Source of the DNA: Tetranychus cinnabarinus | Lineage: Eukaryota > Arthropoda > Arachnida > Trombidiformes > Tetranychidae | Reading direction: 5' to 3' | NCBI GenBank assembly: GCA_022266195.1 | Contig: WHVY01000005.1 | Coordinates: 744,001-808,000, forward strand | DNA: 64,000 nucleotides | Shown here: positions 11,182-25,100 of the stretch, piece after piece | How the letters are laid out: every line of letters begins with the position of its first letter | How positions within the stretch are numbered: position 1 is the stretch's first letter | Translations under genes and position numbers: made by a program | Notes under the pieces: model-generated | What the model was told of the DNA's origin: nothing | Databases searched by the model: none | What the model saw: only the letters and a program-made list of their open reading frames with translations

Positions 11182-12321
11182 ATGTCTTTTCTCAATTCAA
11201 TCAATTTAAACTTTTCCAGTGTCCATAAAGTGTTGATCATCATGTTGGTGCAACTATTTTTATTATCATCTTTACTATTATTCATGTGCGACTCTCATGC
11301 ACCACTTCACCGCATCTACTATGGACCTCATCGGTATCATCCTTCCCTGTCCACTTTACCCTCATCACCCTCCAACATGGACATTTCCCTGTTTGGTAAT
11401 CGCTACAGAAACTCTGAGGTAAACTCGGAGAAGCATCGTAATGGGTTAAACTCAATGCCAACCTGTAGTCAATTAAAGTACCTTTGGAGTGAAGCTAATC
11501 GTTTGGCTGTTAACATTTACGGACCTGAAATGGCCTTTACTCACCCTAAATTACATGCAAATCCTTTTTATCTTTCAAGTTTACTTTTGAGGAAGCAACA
11601 CTTGTTTGGTTCAAGTGTGGCCAGTGGAAGCGGTGAAAGTGACACTGGCAGTGACAGTGGCAGTGATAGTACCAGTGATAAGGGATTGTTTGTTCAACCT
11701 GAAACAGTCGCTCGTTTACCGTCAACATTAGTTAATCCAAGCTTGGCAGATGACTCTGTTAATAAGGTTAATAATGATGTTTACTCTGACTTCAATGGAT
11801 TTGGTGAGATTCAGGATCGACTAGCAACTCTTGGTGAGCTTCCTTTAACCAGATTAGATCAACAACCCTCTGTTCCTGGTTCATTTTCAGATTATTCAAT
11901 TCCCAAGACTGATCTTGGACCCATTTATGGTACATTAGTTTACGATCCAGATCAATCAAACCATCATGATCCATCATCACCTTCATCACCATTAACCTCT
12001 TTTTCATCTCATTTACAATCTTCATCTCAACCTTCATCTACTTCATCAACCTCTTCCTCATCAGTGTCACCTTCATCATCTTTACAGACTCCATCGTCCC
12101 CGTCAACCTCTTCAACCTCACCTTTTAGCTCTTCGCTGCGTAAAGATGCTAAACATTCATCGCCTAAACTGGGATTTGGTGCAATAATATCAAACAACAA
12201 AGATTCATTTGGCTCAGGTCATGAGGAAGCTTCCCATCGAACCTCTGAATCTTCCAAAAAAGTGGACAATCTTTTTGCTGGTCATTGGCACGATCGTCCA
12301 ATTGACTTTTCCTTTGAATAA
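11182..12321 (+). CDS. Secreted Ser-rich protein, family not recognised (379 aa)
   Basis: A single coding exon following a probable 98-bp 5' UTR intron. The product has a hydrophobic segment at about residues 18-36 (VLIIMLVQLFLLSSLLLFMC) followed by ADSHAPLH-like sequence, which fits a signal peptide with a longer n-region. Residues about 90-130 are the most protein-like, with SMPTCSQLKYLWSEANRL and IYGPEMAFTHPKL, and are the best place to look for homology. Then come an acidic SGSGESDTGSDSGSDS tract (about 150-167), a region with PLTRLDQQPSVPG, and a low-complexity Ser/Pro/Thr stretch (about 265-320). Only two cysteines are visible. It ends GHWHDRPIDFSFE. An extracellular or cuticle-associated protein, or a peptide precursor, are possible; I do not recognise it. 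AATAAA overlaps the stop and further signals lie near 12846-12910. Confidence 0.75.
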   Translation: MSFLNSINLNFSSVHKVLIIMLVQLFLLSSLLLFMCDSHAPLHRIYYGPHRYHPSLSTLPSSPSNMDISLFGNRYRNSEVNSEKHRNGLNSMPTCSQLKYLWSEANRLAVNIYGPEMAFTHPKLHANPFYLSSLLLRKQHLFGSSVASGSGESDTGSDSGSDSTSDKGLFVQPETVARLPSTLVNPSLADDSVNKVNNDVYSDFNGFGEIQDRLATLGELPLTRLDQQPSVPGSFSDYSIPKTDLGPIYGTLVYDPDQSNHHDPSSPSSPLTSFSSHLQSSSQPSSTSSTSSSSVSPSSSLQTPSSPSTSSTSPFSSSLRKDAKHSSPKLGFGAIISNNKDSFGSGHEEASHRTSESSKKVDNLFAGHWHDRPIDFSFE

Positions 12322-15300
12322 AAACATTAGTTTAGCTTCTAATTGAGAGACAAATCAGAACAAAGAACAAGAACAAACGTAAAAAAGTCAAAAGTCATTC
12401 ATCATGATTTATAAATGAGGAATTTTTTTCTCTTTTTTTTTCTTTTCTTCTTTTCCTCTTCAAAAGACAGAGAATCGCTTCAAAGCATTTCAAGAGTTTT
12501 ACCTGCAAGCTATTCTCATAAAATCACTCCCAAGATACGCTTTAATCGTTATGCTAAATGCACTTACCTTAATATTATCTCAATCAAATAGACTCTTGAA
12601 TAGTACTGAAAAAAACAACAAAAATAATCAACTTCATCAAGTAAATCAAAAAAAGACAAATCATCTTTTATCCTTTCCATTTCATCAACTCCCAGTTGAT
12701 TTATCACTCTCATAATCATCTCATCACATTTATGATAACATTGCCTGTCTTTCAGAATCGTTTTCACGCTTAATCATCAGTATTGTTCAATCCTGTTTAA
12801 GGTAAAATCTACAATGTAATGACAATCAACAATCAAAACAAACATAAATAAACATCAATAAACAATCAACAATCAATAAAACATCAATACTTTACTCAAG
12901 TTATAACCAAAAATAAAATTCGCGATTGCTTTTCACTTCCTAAAGTTGAACACTTTTTAATCAATTGCAGATCAATAAATAACGTTTCAATTAATATTAA
13001 GAGAGAAACATTTTCTTGCTTAAAAAAGTACAATTCCAAGTGTAGGAATCATTTAATGCGAAGGAAGTAAATGCAAAAACTGATTTTCGAGTTGAGAACA
13101 AGATTTAGATGAGATTATAAGGGATTTACATTTAAGCAATCAGTTTCTGATTAAATCGCTTTCAATGTTCGAATTCTAATCGCTCTTTGAACAGCTAAAG
13201 CTAACGAATTTGAACAAACTGATTCACTGATTTTCAATCGACTTCCCTTGATATTCGTTAACATAATGTGAACTGTATGAACATAACATACTGATTAACA
13301 GATCTTCTACAGTCCTTTCTATCACTAGACTATAATTAGTTAAAGATTAGCGATTGCAAGTGATGATAGTCCTCGAAATACGAGGTGAAAAGTTTTTAGA
13401 CTATTCGTGATAATCAGGAGAACAGTCGATAAATCGAAAAAAGTGTATACAGATCATTTCTGCGAAAAATAACTTTCCTCTCTTTAGCTATTAACATCAA
13501 TCAAACACTAACCGAAAACGGCTGTCCAACAGCAGAAAACTCAAGTAAGTAAATTTTCTGGAGAATCGCCGAAAGTAACGCCAAGAAAAACGATCTGAAG
13601 AAACCTGTAACAATAAGTAAAAGCGATTCGAGTTTCAGCTTTTGACAGAAACTGGATAATTTATAATCATGAGTTATGTGTAAATGCTGGTATAAACTCA
13701 CCAAGTCTTGGAAGTTAAAGCTTTTGACCAAAGAGTCTATTGTTTATCCATCGAATGCTGTTGACCAAAGACTGGACATGAAATGATTGAATTGCTGGAC
13801 ATTGACTAACTGACTTGAAGGTTTCTCCTTTATTTTTATGTCTCATTATTAGCACCTGCAATTGAATGCCAAGCATTGTAACGATATAATAATCTAGTTA
13901 AGTTATAAAATTGAATTCTAAAATAAGCACAAAACTAATTGTTATAAAATGGTTAAAGGGATTGAATCACTGAATAAATAAAATGCATTGTTCACTATTA
14001 AAAGAATTGCTATTATTAATAAATTTTAATTTTCTTGTTTTTCTTTTAAACGCAACATAATTGATTAAATTGACAATGGAAATTGAAATCGCTAAGTGAA
14101 TGCAAACACAATTAACAAGTTTAACAAATGGTTCATCACGCTAACCTGTAATAATTTAAATGAACTTTCATTTGATTGATCATTGAATAATAATGATGAA
14201 TAATAGTAATCATCAACTAAAACCATTAAGTCTCTCAATAGATTCATTCATTTTCTTGTTAATAACAAACTCATCATGCATCAATTAAGGCAAACACTCA
14301 ATATTATTGAATCGATTGATCAATAATCAATGCGAGAATCAATCTTGACTTCCAAAGTCGATCACATTTAATAAGAAATAATTTCAATACAAAAAGTAAA
14401 TTATTATGCTTTTCACTCAATAACTGACCTTTTGGCCAACAAACAACTATAAGTTATATTAAGTCCTAAAAGTCAAAAGTCTACTGAAAGGTGAATGATT
14501 GAACGATGAACGATTTTCTGAAACGAATTGAACATTTTATGCAAATATAATGATAAACTGATCAATTATTGGAAAGAAAATGTTTGCCATTACATGAAAT
14601 AACTTTTGGAAACTAAGTTTGTAGGAAAAATTTTACTCACAAATGTTCAATCAGAATATTGAATTTCAATCCATAAATAAGGTGTAATATCTTAGAAGCT
14701 ACATTCAAAGTTAACCCAGCATTAGAAGTAACGTGCAACTCATTCAGATTAGGTTAAATCAGTGAAAATGCTCGAGGGTTTCCTCCGAATCTCCAAAATT
14801 AACTGAAAACTAGTTAACTCAACAGTTTGAAGTGAAATCAAATCCAAGCAAAAAGTTTATACAAAAATCTTATTTTATTAAAAAACATGAGTTTAGTAGC
14901 TTTTGGTGAGATTTGGTTTTGTACCCAGAACTGTTGAGTTATAATGCCTCAAGATTCATGTTAATTCTGAGGTTTTAAATTCATGAGAATGGCCCTGTTT
15001 CTGCCCACTCTAAATGAAGTTTAAGTTTACTTCTGTTGAATCCACATTCTCTTAGCTATTATATCGATCAAACATTTTCACTTGTAAGCTTTAAACTATT
15101 TTTCAATATTCAGTTCAACTCATTAATAATGTAAAATGTAAGCCTTTTCCCGATTCCGTTATAAATTGAGATTATTTTGAAATTTATTTCTTCAAAAGTT
15201 TCTTTTAGCCGATTCTGCAAATTAAAAGGTTTACCTCAGCTAATTTTAGAAAGGATTGATGATCAATTGAAACTACCAAAACAATATATCAAGATGCATC

Positions 15301-18300
15301 ATTATGATATCATCGACACTTGACTAAATTAAATCAATAAAACGTTGAGTCAAAAAAGTAAAAGCAAAAACTCGCATTAACTGGATAAATATTGAATTTT
15401 ATATCATGTCAACTCATTTAAGTGACGAAGATTTACATTTGAGCTAAAAGTTTTTCCAAGTTTTGTCACCTTTTCTTTTCCTCCAACAAATCGATTTACT
15501 AAAAGCATAGTTTAACAGGTTAATGAATGATTGATATTTCCTTAAGTCTTTAAGTTTTGTTTCCATTGAAAGAAACAGAAATGTTATAAATAATATGTTT
15601 TACCAAAGAGTTTTGTCTCAATGTTTGACATAACATTGCATTATTTAACCAAGAAATGACATTGATTCAGTTTGGATTACCGAATTGACTTGCAAGATTA
15701 CCTAAAAATTTTATCTCATTTTTGAGACTTATGAAAGTTAATAATAGACTAAATTTTCATGAATGGCAAAACAAAAAAACTAAAGTCTATTATTAACTCA
15801 TCCAAATACATTAATCATTATACAATTATTGATGATCAAGTCTATTATTAAACTGACAGAGTGATTTTTGAAACCCGAAACTCGAAATATAATAACATTG
15901 CACAAGTTGCTTCTGTTTTGACAGGTTACAAATGTTACAACAGCAATTTTGATGGTTCATCAGAAGCACAAAGAGCTGTTCATTTCTCAAGCCAGCGATC
16001 ATATTTTCATCATTCCTTGCATTACATGGAGTGCAAAAAATGATGAAAGAAATGATGGGAAGAAGAAGAAGAAGAATGAAGCCAAAATAGACAAAGGCAA
16101 AGATTGATAATATTATTATCCGGATCAATGGAACCGGAAACATGCTCAGGTAGCTGCATGATAATCATTTTTGCTTCAGATTCAGATTTTCTTTTCATTC
16201 ATCATTTAGTTTCCATGTTTAATCTCACAGAACAATGAACCAGTTTCTCTGTTTATTTCACAGTTTTCACAGTTTTCATTATTAATTACAAGTTAATTAA
16301 TTTAAAAATAGAAGAAGAAAAATTTGAACATTTTCTTGTTTCAAAATGTTTTTAAACTCAATGATTAATTTGGCGAAGAAGAACGAAAAAATGGATTTAA
16401 ATTTTGACAATTTTACAGAAACATTTCATTTCCATTGAAAGCTTCCAAAAATAACTTTTATAAACTTTATTAACAGTCAAATGAGTTGATTAATAACACA
16501 ACATTAGTCTTGATCATAAAAGTTAAGAAAAACCGGAAACAACTAAATTCTGAAAGTCATTAATCGTCTGAAGAACAAATCTTGAAACTTTTGAATTCTA
16601 ATAATTTTCACTCCCAGTCGTGATAACTTTCTTTTGCTCTTAAACCGGTTCTTTGTGAGTTCATGGAATTGATTAAAAAGAGTAAAAAATAAACAAATAA
16701 TTTCATGAGAAAGGTTGAAGTGAGTGAAGATCATGATACGAAGTTGATGATAAAGTGTTTACATGTGTTTATTAAAATGATAACCTTTATGATGCTCTTC
16801 GAGAGGATTCAAGATTTTGTTGGTTCCTTTCAATTGAAATGCAAAAATAAACAGAAGCAGTTGTGATGATGATAACGTCCTTTAATAACCTTTCATGGAG
16901 TAAAACTTGGCACTTGACAGTGATCCAAGTTTGGGTCTTTTGTACTTTAAAGGTTGAAGTGAATGTAAAAATAGTGTCGATAATTAATCAAACTGATTCT
17001 CTTCTTTCATTGACACTCTTCAATCAACCTTTCAAGTTATTCTGATTAAAACAAAAGGTTAATCATTAATGGTTACGGACAGCATGTAATAATCATTTCT
17101 TTTTATTCCGTCTTGTTGATTGTGTGACTGGACAGGAAAGGATGAGTTAACAATGCAATGATATCATGTCCAAATGATGTATTAATGAACCATCTAATGA
17201 TGATGGTGATTATGATTTATCATTTTTTACTTGACATTTAGTCCAGTTCATGATGAAATTCATTAACCATAACAATTGAATTAATTTGGGTTTGCTAGAC
17301 GAGAATAGCTTGTGTCTCTTTCAATACTTTGTTTCATGTAAACTGGATTTGGTTAATCTTTTTCGCTAAATTGTAATCGATTTGTAATCCGTAAAATATT
17401 CATGTCGACAAGAAAAACGTTATTTCTCGTCTGGAATATATTTGGTTCTTGTAATCCTTCACCATGATTAACTGCAACTGAATAGGTGTGCAATGCTTTG
17501 CAATTTAATTTGATTTCAGATGATAAGTTATGATCTGCAGGATGATAAGCACTTTTGAGTTCAATAATCTGCTTATTACGAATGAGAAATTTAAGTTTTT
17601 TGAAAATTTTCTTTTATTCTCAACAAATCCAGGTACATCTTGAAGTAAACTTGATGTTGATACCTGAATTGCTTACGTTTGTGCGTATTTAGATGATATT
17701 TGGTGCAAAAACCTTTTCCATTTTTCATTGCATTGCAAATAAAGAAGATTACAAGTGGTTCGAATACTAAGCCGACCGTTTGGATCAGAAATCTTTTATC
17801 TGAAAGAGAGTTCTGTAAAAAAGTTGTAAAACTGGAAAGTATCCTCAGATGCTTCTCTTTAAATGATATTTGTATTTAGAAGATAATAATATGATATAAT
17901 ATGAACAGAACGAATCAGGAACCTCTTCCAGAGCTTGGCATTTGGTTTACAGCAGACAGCTACAATTGTTTTTCATAACCAATAGTCTAATATCAGTTAA
18001 GAACCAAAAGAGCTTCTTTGATCAAAACAAACTTCATATTGAGCTATTCTTTAAGCTGCTGACAACTGCTTTTCTAGTCAATAAATGCTGTTTACTACTT
18101 TTGTTACATCCTATTCGATTCCCCTTGCAGAAATTTTAATTATAACTTGACTTCTAGTTTATCGGTTTCTTCTCGATCCCAGAAGAAGGGTTTTCCAGTT
18201 TTCTAACGAATCAAAATGCAAAGTTTTCCAAAGTGCTTTTATTTTCTGCGAAACAACTTTAAAATTTATTATTTGAAGGCTAAAAGAGCCGCTAATTTAT

Positions 18301-19635
18301 ATTTATCTTTACTTGGTTCCTTTTTACAACATTTGACGCTGCAAAATCAAGATACTTACCATTCAATCCATCCATCTTGGTTGATCATCTTTTTTCTAAC
18401 TGCAATTCAAGACAGATTCCTAAGATCTTTGCTCTTAGCTTTGCTTTATGTTAGAAACTGAACTAATGTTGCAAATTGTATCGATGTTAACTTGATTCGC
18501 ATTCAAATCAACTCTTGCGTATTATTTATCCGTTGCAACGGATTGAAAATGCTGGATACAAAGTTTAACTTAGAAATTGAATTAAATTCGTGTGCTTATT
18601 CTAATTTTTAATACTCTAATGTTAGCTATTTTGGATTCTTACTATTTCAATTCTGGTCAAAATATTTTAAAAGACTTCTTGATCATAATGCATTGTTAAG
18701 CAGTGATGTTTTTAGCAATTAAAAGCTATTTGTAGCAAGCGATTCATAAATGGCAAAGATTTTTGACTTGTTGAACCAAGAATTGAGATTTAATGTTATT
18801 AGAAGAACAAAATTCTATCAAACTCAGTGAATTTGTACAATTTAAAAGTCTTTTGATTGACAGTCATTCTATTGAACTCCGAGTTTTATTCAGTTTTGGT
18901 TGTTATTATTTCTTTAGACTGATTCTACTTTCGATTGCTCAGTGATTATTTGCTCGATTGAAATTGATTTAGTACAATAGAGCTTAGAAGCCTTTCACTT
19001 ATAATGAATGAAAAGCGCTTCAACTTTTGTGAATGAAGTGTTTGATAAACACCTTTTCGGTTTATTAATAGTTGTATTACAATATTTTAATGTTTTATAA
19101 TAAGATATACAACTTATATGAAAATACAAGATGACTCAAGAGTTTACAAGAAAGGTTATTGCTATAACATAATAACGTTATTACATTACATATGCTGTCA
19201 GGTAATGCTTTATATATTAAAGTAAATGGTTATATTATATTAAATTATAGCACAAGATATTACAATCGGAGGTTGAATGTTGTTGTAAATGTTTTCATTC
19301 AACAAATATTAAGTATTAAAGACTTTCATTCATAACTAAAAATGAATAACAATACAAAAAAACATGCAATTTTAAACGCTATTGCATGGAAAGTTGGATT
19401 ACCGAACAAATGAACTTTAATAAACTAATAAGTTAACTTTACTTATTACAAAGTCCCACTGTCCAGGAAATGGACACAAGTCAAAGCTAATTTCCAAAGT
19501 CACGTCATTTATAAGTGCTATAGCTAGGAATACGTAGGTTCATGTCTTCGTTTCGTAAATGTTTGAGTACTCAAATGTTTCGGACGACTGAAGCTTACAA
19601 ATGTTGCTATTGTCGTTGCCATGTTTAGAGTTAGA
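12322..19635. other. Long gene-poor stretch
   Basis: About 7.3 kb of AT-rich DNA. It begins with the 3' UTR of the secreted-protein gene, including a polypyrimidine tract at 12427-12465. Frames here are short, begin with hydrophobic low-complexity runs and lack splice or promoter support. A GAAGAAGAA microsatellite lies near 16060-16080. It may be intergenic or a long intron of an unseen gene; I see no exon. Confidence 0.5.
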
Positions 19636-20445
19636 CTTTGAGGCTTTGTAGGGGCATAAAACTGAGTCCATTGACCCTATTAAAACATTTCTCCGATCAC
19701 AAAAGGTTTTAAACTAGAACTAACTTTGCTTTTGTTTGATGCTTCAAAAGCTAGTAAATAAGTAACTTTCTGCGTTTCCGTTGATTTAGTTTTTAATCAA
19801 AATGCCATTCATGCGAGCGAGAAACGTCTAATAGCTTCTTAATAGCTTTCTGTTCAGTTATGGATTTTTAGCAAAACAATTTTCTCAATGTTACTTTCAC
19901 TAGTTCATCGGGGAATGTCTACTTTTAATGATTAAAATAAATTTATTGCAAATTTAGACTCTGTTGGCTTGTAGGGACATAAAATCCGAGTAAATTTGTG
20001 CGATTTAAAAGTTTCTTTCATAGATAGTTTTCGAGAGAATCGAGTTTAAAGTTGGATCTTCGATGGCTTTTTGTTCAATTATGATCGCAAATTTCTTGAT
20101 CAAACTCATTTTTCCGACGTAACTTGCAATGGCAAACCAGAAAATTCACTTATTTTGACAAGAAAAAGTTTGGATTTCTTTGAAACAGATCAAGTTCGAT
20201 TTTTAGCTAAACTGACCTTTCTCTGTGATCGCAAAAGTTAGAGATTTGAAACTTAATCACAATCGATAGAAATTTGTTGGCAAACCTAAGGGATCAAACA
20301 CTTTTTTGAAGCATCGATAGGTCTCTTGATTTTGGGCTTTTAGCTCAAAAACTTTGAGTCACATTATTTCGAGAATGGTAGCACCTGCATTCATCATTCT
20401 TTGACTAATCATTAGATTTCCTTCTAGGCTATAATACTATGTATA
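19636..20445 (+). repeat. Dispersed repeat family, copies 2 (partial) and 3
   Basis: At 19636-19950 a partial copy of the family begins with GACTTTGAGGCTTTGTAGGGG and CTGAGTCCATTG. At 19960-20445 a fuller copy follows in the same orientation, with TTTTCGAGAGAATCGAGTTT, GGCAAACCAGAAAATTCACT, GAGATTTGAAACTTAATCAC and CATCATTCTTTGACTAATCA. They parallel 5335-5810 block for block. Non-coding. Confidence 0.65.
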
Positions 20446-20689
20446 ATGAAATATTAACTTAATCAATAGACCAAGAAAAAAGTGTTAGCATTTTACACTT
20501 ATGTATTACTTATGTTACCAGGTTTTAGACTTGGTTTATAAAGTTAAATGCTTTTACAACACACAACTTGTGATGTGTTAGAAGATATCTTTAATTGAAG
20601 GAATCAACTCAGATTTTCTTAGGTATTGGATCAGATTATATTATAGCCCGATATTATGTTATGTAATCTAGTGATTGATCGAAGAATGA

Positions 20690-21195
20690 TGAGTCTAAAT
20701 ACAATTCTTTTCGAAATATTGAGGCTTAAAGTTTTTGGGTTAATTGTCAAAATTAAGAAAACTATCAACAAGTTGAGAAAAGTACTTAATCCATGAGGTT
20801 TGTCAACAGTTTTTATACACTAATAATAAGTTTCAAATCTCTAACTTTTGCGATCACAGAGAAAGGTCAGTTTAGCTAAAAAGCGAATTTGATCTGTTTC
20901 AAAGAAATCCAAACTTTTTCTTGTCAAAATAAGTGAATTTTCTGGTTTGCCATTGCAAGTTACATCGATAAAATGAGTTTGATGAAGAAATTTTCTTCCA
21001 TAGTTGAACAAAAGGTCATCGAAGTTAAAACTTCGAACTCGAATTTCTCAAAAACGATCGGTCCGAGAAATATTATAATAGCACTTATGGACAGTATTTA
21101 TGCTCCTAACATCAAGTTGACTTCAGCAGAAAGCATAAAATCACTTTTTAACTCATTTTGATACAATAAAAGCTTGTTGACATGTAAATGAAGAA
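20690..21195 (-). repeat. Dispersed repeat family, copy 4 (inverted)
   Basis: This is the reverse complement of the family. Its middle block (AAACTTTTTCTTGTCAAAAT, TTCTGGTTTGCCATTGCAAG) is nearly identical to the inverted counterpart in copy 3. Its right end, 21150-21190, is a perfect 41-bp inverted match to 21627-21667 in copy 5. Copies 4 and 5 thus form a large head-to-head inverted repeat around a ~435-bp centre. Confidence 0.7.
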
Positions 21196-21626
21196 AAGAT
21201 AGTTCTTAGCATTAACTCTAACCAAGAAACCCAATCTTTTGACTAATAATTGAGCTTAGCATTTGACCAAGAAACTTATTCTAGTTGGATTTACCATAAA
21301 AAGCTGTACAAAAGCCTGCGAATGAGCATTGAAACTTGTTAAACACGGAAATGATAGCTTTTCTCGCGCGAAGAGCCACAGACAAAAGCTTTGGCTTTCG
21401 TGTTAAGAGCTTCGGTTTGGGTTAATTTTTGAGAAAATCGAGTTACAAGTTTGCATTTCAATCGCCGTTTGTTCAATAATGAAAGACTAATACTTTGAAT
21501 GGGATAACTTCATGGTTTATCAAGAAGTGAATATTAAATGGGATTATAATGCCTTTAATAACTTTTACTTCAGTCTAAACTAATCAATTATTACAAAGTA
21601 GAAATGCTTTGATGAACCCTTTTCTA

Positions 21627-22165
21627 CATTTACATGTCAACAAGCTTTTATTGTATCAAAATGAGTTGAACAGTGATCTGATGGTGGATGCTGTTGATGT
21701 GAAGAGACTAAATACTGTCCATTAGTGCTATTATAATATTTCTCCGACCGATCGTTTTCGAGAAAATCGAGTACAAAGTTAAAACTTCAATCTCCCTTTG
21801 TACAATTATGGAAGCAGATCTCGTCAGCAAACTCATTTTCCTGATGTAATCATTGATGGTCAATCATAAGATATGCATATTTTGAGAAATAAAACTTTCC
21901 TTTTTCTGCAAAACAGATCAAGTTCAATTTTAGTTAAATGGTCCGTTTTCTGTCACCGTAAGAATTAGAGTGCTTAAACTTGTTATTCGTCCATAAAAGT
22001 TATTGGTACACATCAAGTATTGAACATTTTTCTCAATGAATCAATAGTTCTCTTGATTTTGGCCATTGACCTAAAAACTTTGAACCTCAATAATTCGAGA
22101 AAAGCAGCACCTACAATCATCATTGTTTGACCATTTACCAGATTTTGTAATGGGCTATAACATGA
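21627..22165 (+). repeat. Dispersed repeat family, copy 5
   Basis: It starts with the 41-bp arm shared with copy 4, then runs through ATACTGTCCATTAGTGCTAT, TTTTCGAGAAAATCGAGTAC, AACAGATCAAGTTCAATTTT, TTTTGGCCATTGACCTAAAA and CATCATTGTTTGACCA. A further partial piece (TTTTTGAGAAAATCGAGTTA) lies near 21425-21485. No transposase frame is visible. Confidence 0.65.
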
Positions 22166-25100
22166 TGTGACTGAATATCGAAGAAAATCTGAGCGTATCC
22201 ATTTAACAATTAAAATCCTTGTAACGCATCTTAAGATACTTGTTTGATTAAACATTTATTTATAAATCAAGTAGCATTTGGCGACATAAGAAATACAGAA
22301 ATATTATAAGTACATTTTTTGTAGGATTCGGCATGACCTAATATTCAATATTAGCCCTTAATAAATCTAATGATTCTGTTTTTGATTACAGTATTTGCAG
22401 AGCAATTTGACGGTCCAAATTCAATTCAGCTTAAGCTGAAAATTTTACTGGTAAATCTTGTGGTTTACGATTGCGAATTTACTAAGAAATGAAAATGTTA
22501 AAAGTTTCGATAAAGTATCTCAGATCGGAACATTTGATGAATTCTGACAGGTTTGATTTCAACTCCTACTGAATATAAAGCAACAATTAGAGTAAATATT
22601 GACAAAACTTCTCATTTTACAAGCTTTATGCATCAATATATTGAACATTTTGAAACTTAAAGCACAACTTTGCAATGTTGAGAGGATCAAATTGACAATG
22701 ATTTTGCTGTTTTAAAATTTCAGTTCATCATGAACTAGCAGAAGCATATGAGGCAGAAAATATAATAATTTGTTTTTTCAATTACGTTCAATACTATTTA
22801 ATGATTTCATCATTAAATGTCTTACAGTAAAACTAATTAGAATTTATAAAGGCTAAATGGTGAAAACAATCAAAATATTATTCTGGTTGTTGCTGAATGA
22901 GCAAGATTAATGAATCGGAAAAATGAGCGCAATTAACTATTCATTTTGACTTTTTATTCATCAAAACATGAAAACAACATTCGTCTTTAGTCACTTGATC
23001 TGCTTAAATTGCATCTGCATATTAACTGATTATTAATAGATTTTCCATAATATTTAATCATTATCGTTGATTAAGTAGCTGAAAAAGATGTACAACATCA
23101 TTTAATTACGAATCTTAAAGGTTATTTCATTTAAAAGACAATCAATCAACTAACAAATTATCATAATATTAAAAACAGCAATTAATTACCAGAAAATACG
23201 TCAACCCAAACCAGAAACAACTCCTTACCAAACACAGTAAACCAGAGTTGCAACCAGAAAATGTTTAAATAACAAAACATAATTGTCAACAGAATCTTTT
23301 GAACACCTTCAAGATCACCTCTTTGACGTTAAAGGTCAAGTATTCGATGGATTTGACTTGACATTTCCTTAATAAAGTAAGTCAAGGAACTTACAGAATC
23401 GACATTCATTGTCATTGAGAAGAGCATTATGGCCAAAGAGTAAAGAAGCTTCTTTACTCTGGCTTATGGCTCATTTACAAGAGAGTTTGATTTGGATTCA
23501 GGAAGATTCATCCAAGTTTCATCAGTTAAACGATTACGATCTATTTAATGATTTGGATTACAAGCCATCATCAACATTGGGTTACAGTCGATTTCATTCA
23601 GAATCTCAGTCAATAGAAATACTTCTCATCCATTCAGTTTCAGTACTGAATGAGTGAAAACTTCTGAGCAACAAGTTTAACCTTTCTAAAAGCTTATTCC
23701 TTCAATATCAAGTTATTAAGTTATTAAAATGAAAGATGAACAGAATGCTATTTGCTTTCCTAATTACTATCTTTGCTTTTATATTAATGATGAAAAATAT
23801 AAGAATTACAGAGTTTCTCCAATTAGTTTAGCATCGAGATATTAATCTGGGAGGGAAATCAATAGTTTGGAGTTTTGATTAAAAATTGAAAAGTGAAAAA
23901 TATCTGAGCGCATTTACGCTCTTTAGCTAATACATTTGAGTTACAAAAAGATCTGAAAAGCTTTCTTGTGTAAAGGTTGAAAAATAATGAGTTTTCGTAA
24001 TTGTACAACGAAATTAGAAGAAGACTATTCCGAATTAAGTCTGAAAGTTTATCGGAAATAATTAATCTCTAAATACACGGATTCTCATTAAATACATGAT
24101 ACACTCAGGCAATGGAAATAGTCTGAAAGTTTATCTCGTTAATTCGCCTTCTTTTTCCTGTAGCATTTTCAGGGAAACAAATCAGATGAACCAGATTGAT
24201 TAGAATTGAAATCTTTGCCGAATCAGGTTTACATGGATTTCTAAATCAAATAAACATGCTGTTTAAAGGGCATTAACAAGTCAATAATTCAAGTTAACTT
24301 CCGGATTCTCTGGTTAAATTGAACCTTTCAGTCCACCTTTTTGTGGTCAATTCAATTGCCAGAAAAGTGTAACCGTAAAACAGTCTCAATATAACTGAAT
24401 GTTTTTGTATCATTCATTTGATTCGGAAAATAATCTCGTCTCTCTTCTTGACACATTTTTCATTATAACTTGTCATTTCAGATTCATTTCCTATCATCTA
24501 ATTGAATTCCTGTGAATTTATTCATTGGAAGGTAAGAAGAAGAAAAAAAGTGTTCAAAGAAGGGAACAAAGAAAAGATTGAAACAAATCGAGTTCTTATT
24601 CAGTTTCACCTTTGAAGATTGAAGGATTCACAATTGTTAAGAGTTAATTTCCCTTTTCAACTATTAACGGTCCATTAAGACCATTAACATTGAAAGATAT
24701 TGCAATTATATTGATAACAGCCTTATCAACCAGTGTAACCTTTGATATCTTCAGTCTTCCCTGTTATTCACTCCCAGAGATTGAGATTTGCCTTTTTGTT
24801 GTGAGAAGGTGAAAAGGCTGGAAACTCATTGATAATCTTTCTCCAGTTTTCTTGTTATTCAACCCACTTCCGTTTACTTTTAATGTAATAGTGTTTCAAA
24901 GGGAAATTCTGTTGATCCAGCATTTTGTCAGGTCAAACATGTTAACATGTTGAGCTGACTGAGCAAACAGTTTCAAAATGATTACATTTCCAAATGTTAA
25001 TTTATATTCTTAATATTGGAGCAACTTCTTCACTCCCAGTCTTCAGCAAATAAACCACTTTCATTCTCAATCAGGTTGAATCTTTCAACTGTGAAGATAA

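Noticed and set aside
15826..16143. 105-codon minus-strand frame with a hydrophobic N-terminus and several Cys
   Set aside because: The hydrophobic run comes partly from a CTT microsatellite, there is no promoter or splice support, and the tail looks random.
23395..23657. 82-codon plus-strand frame with protein-like composition
   Set aside because: It has no upstream ATG in frame, only a weak acceptor (CTTACAG), and no family features; not enough to call an exon.
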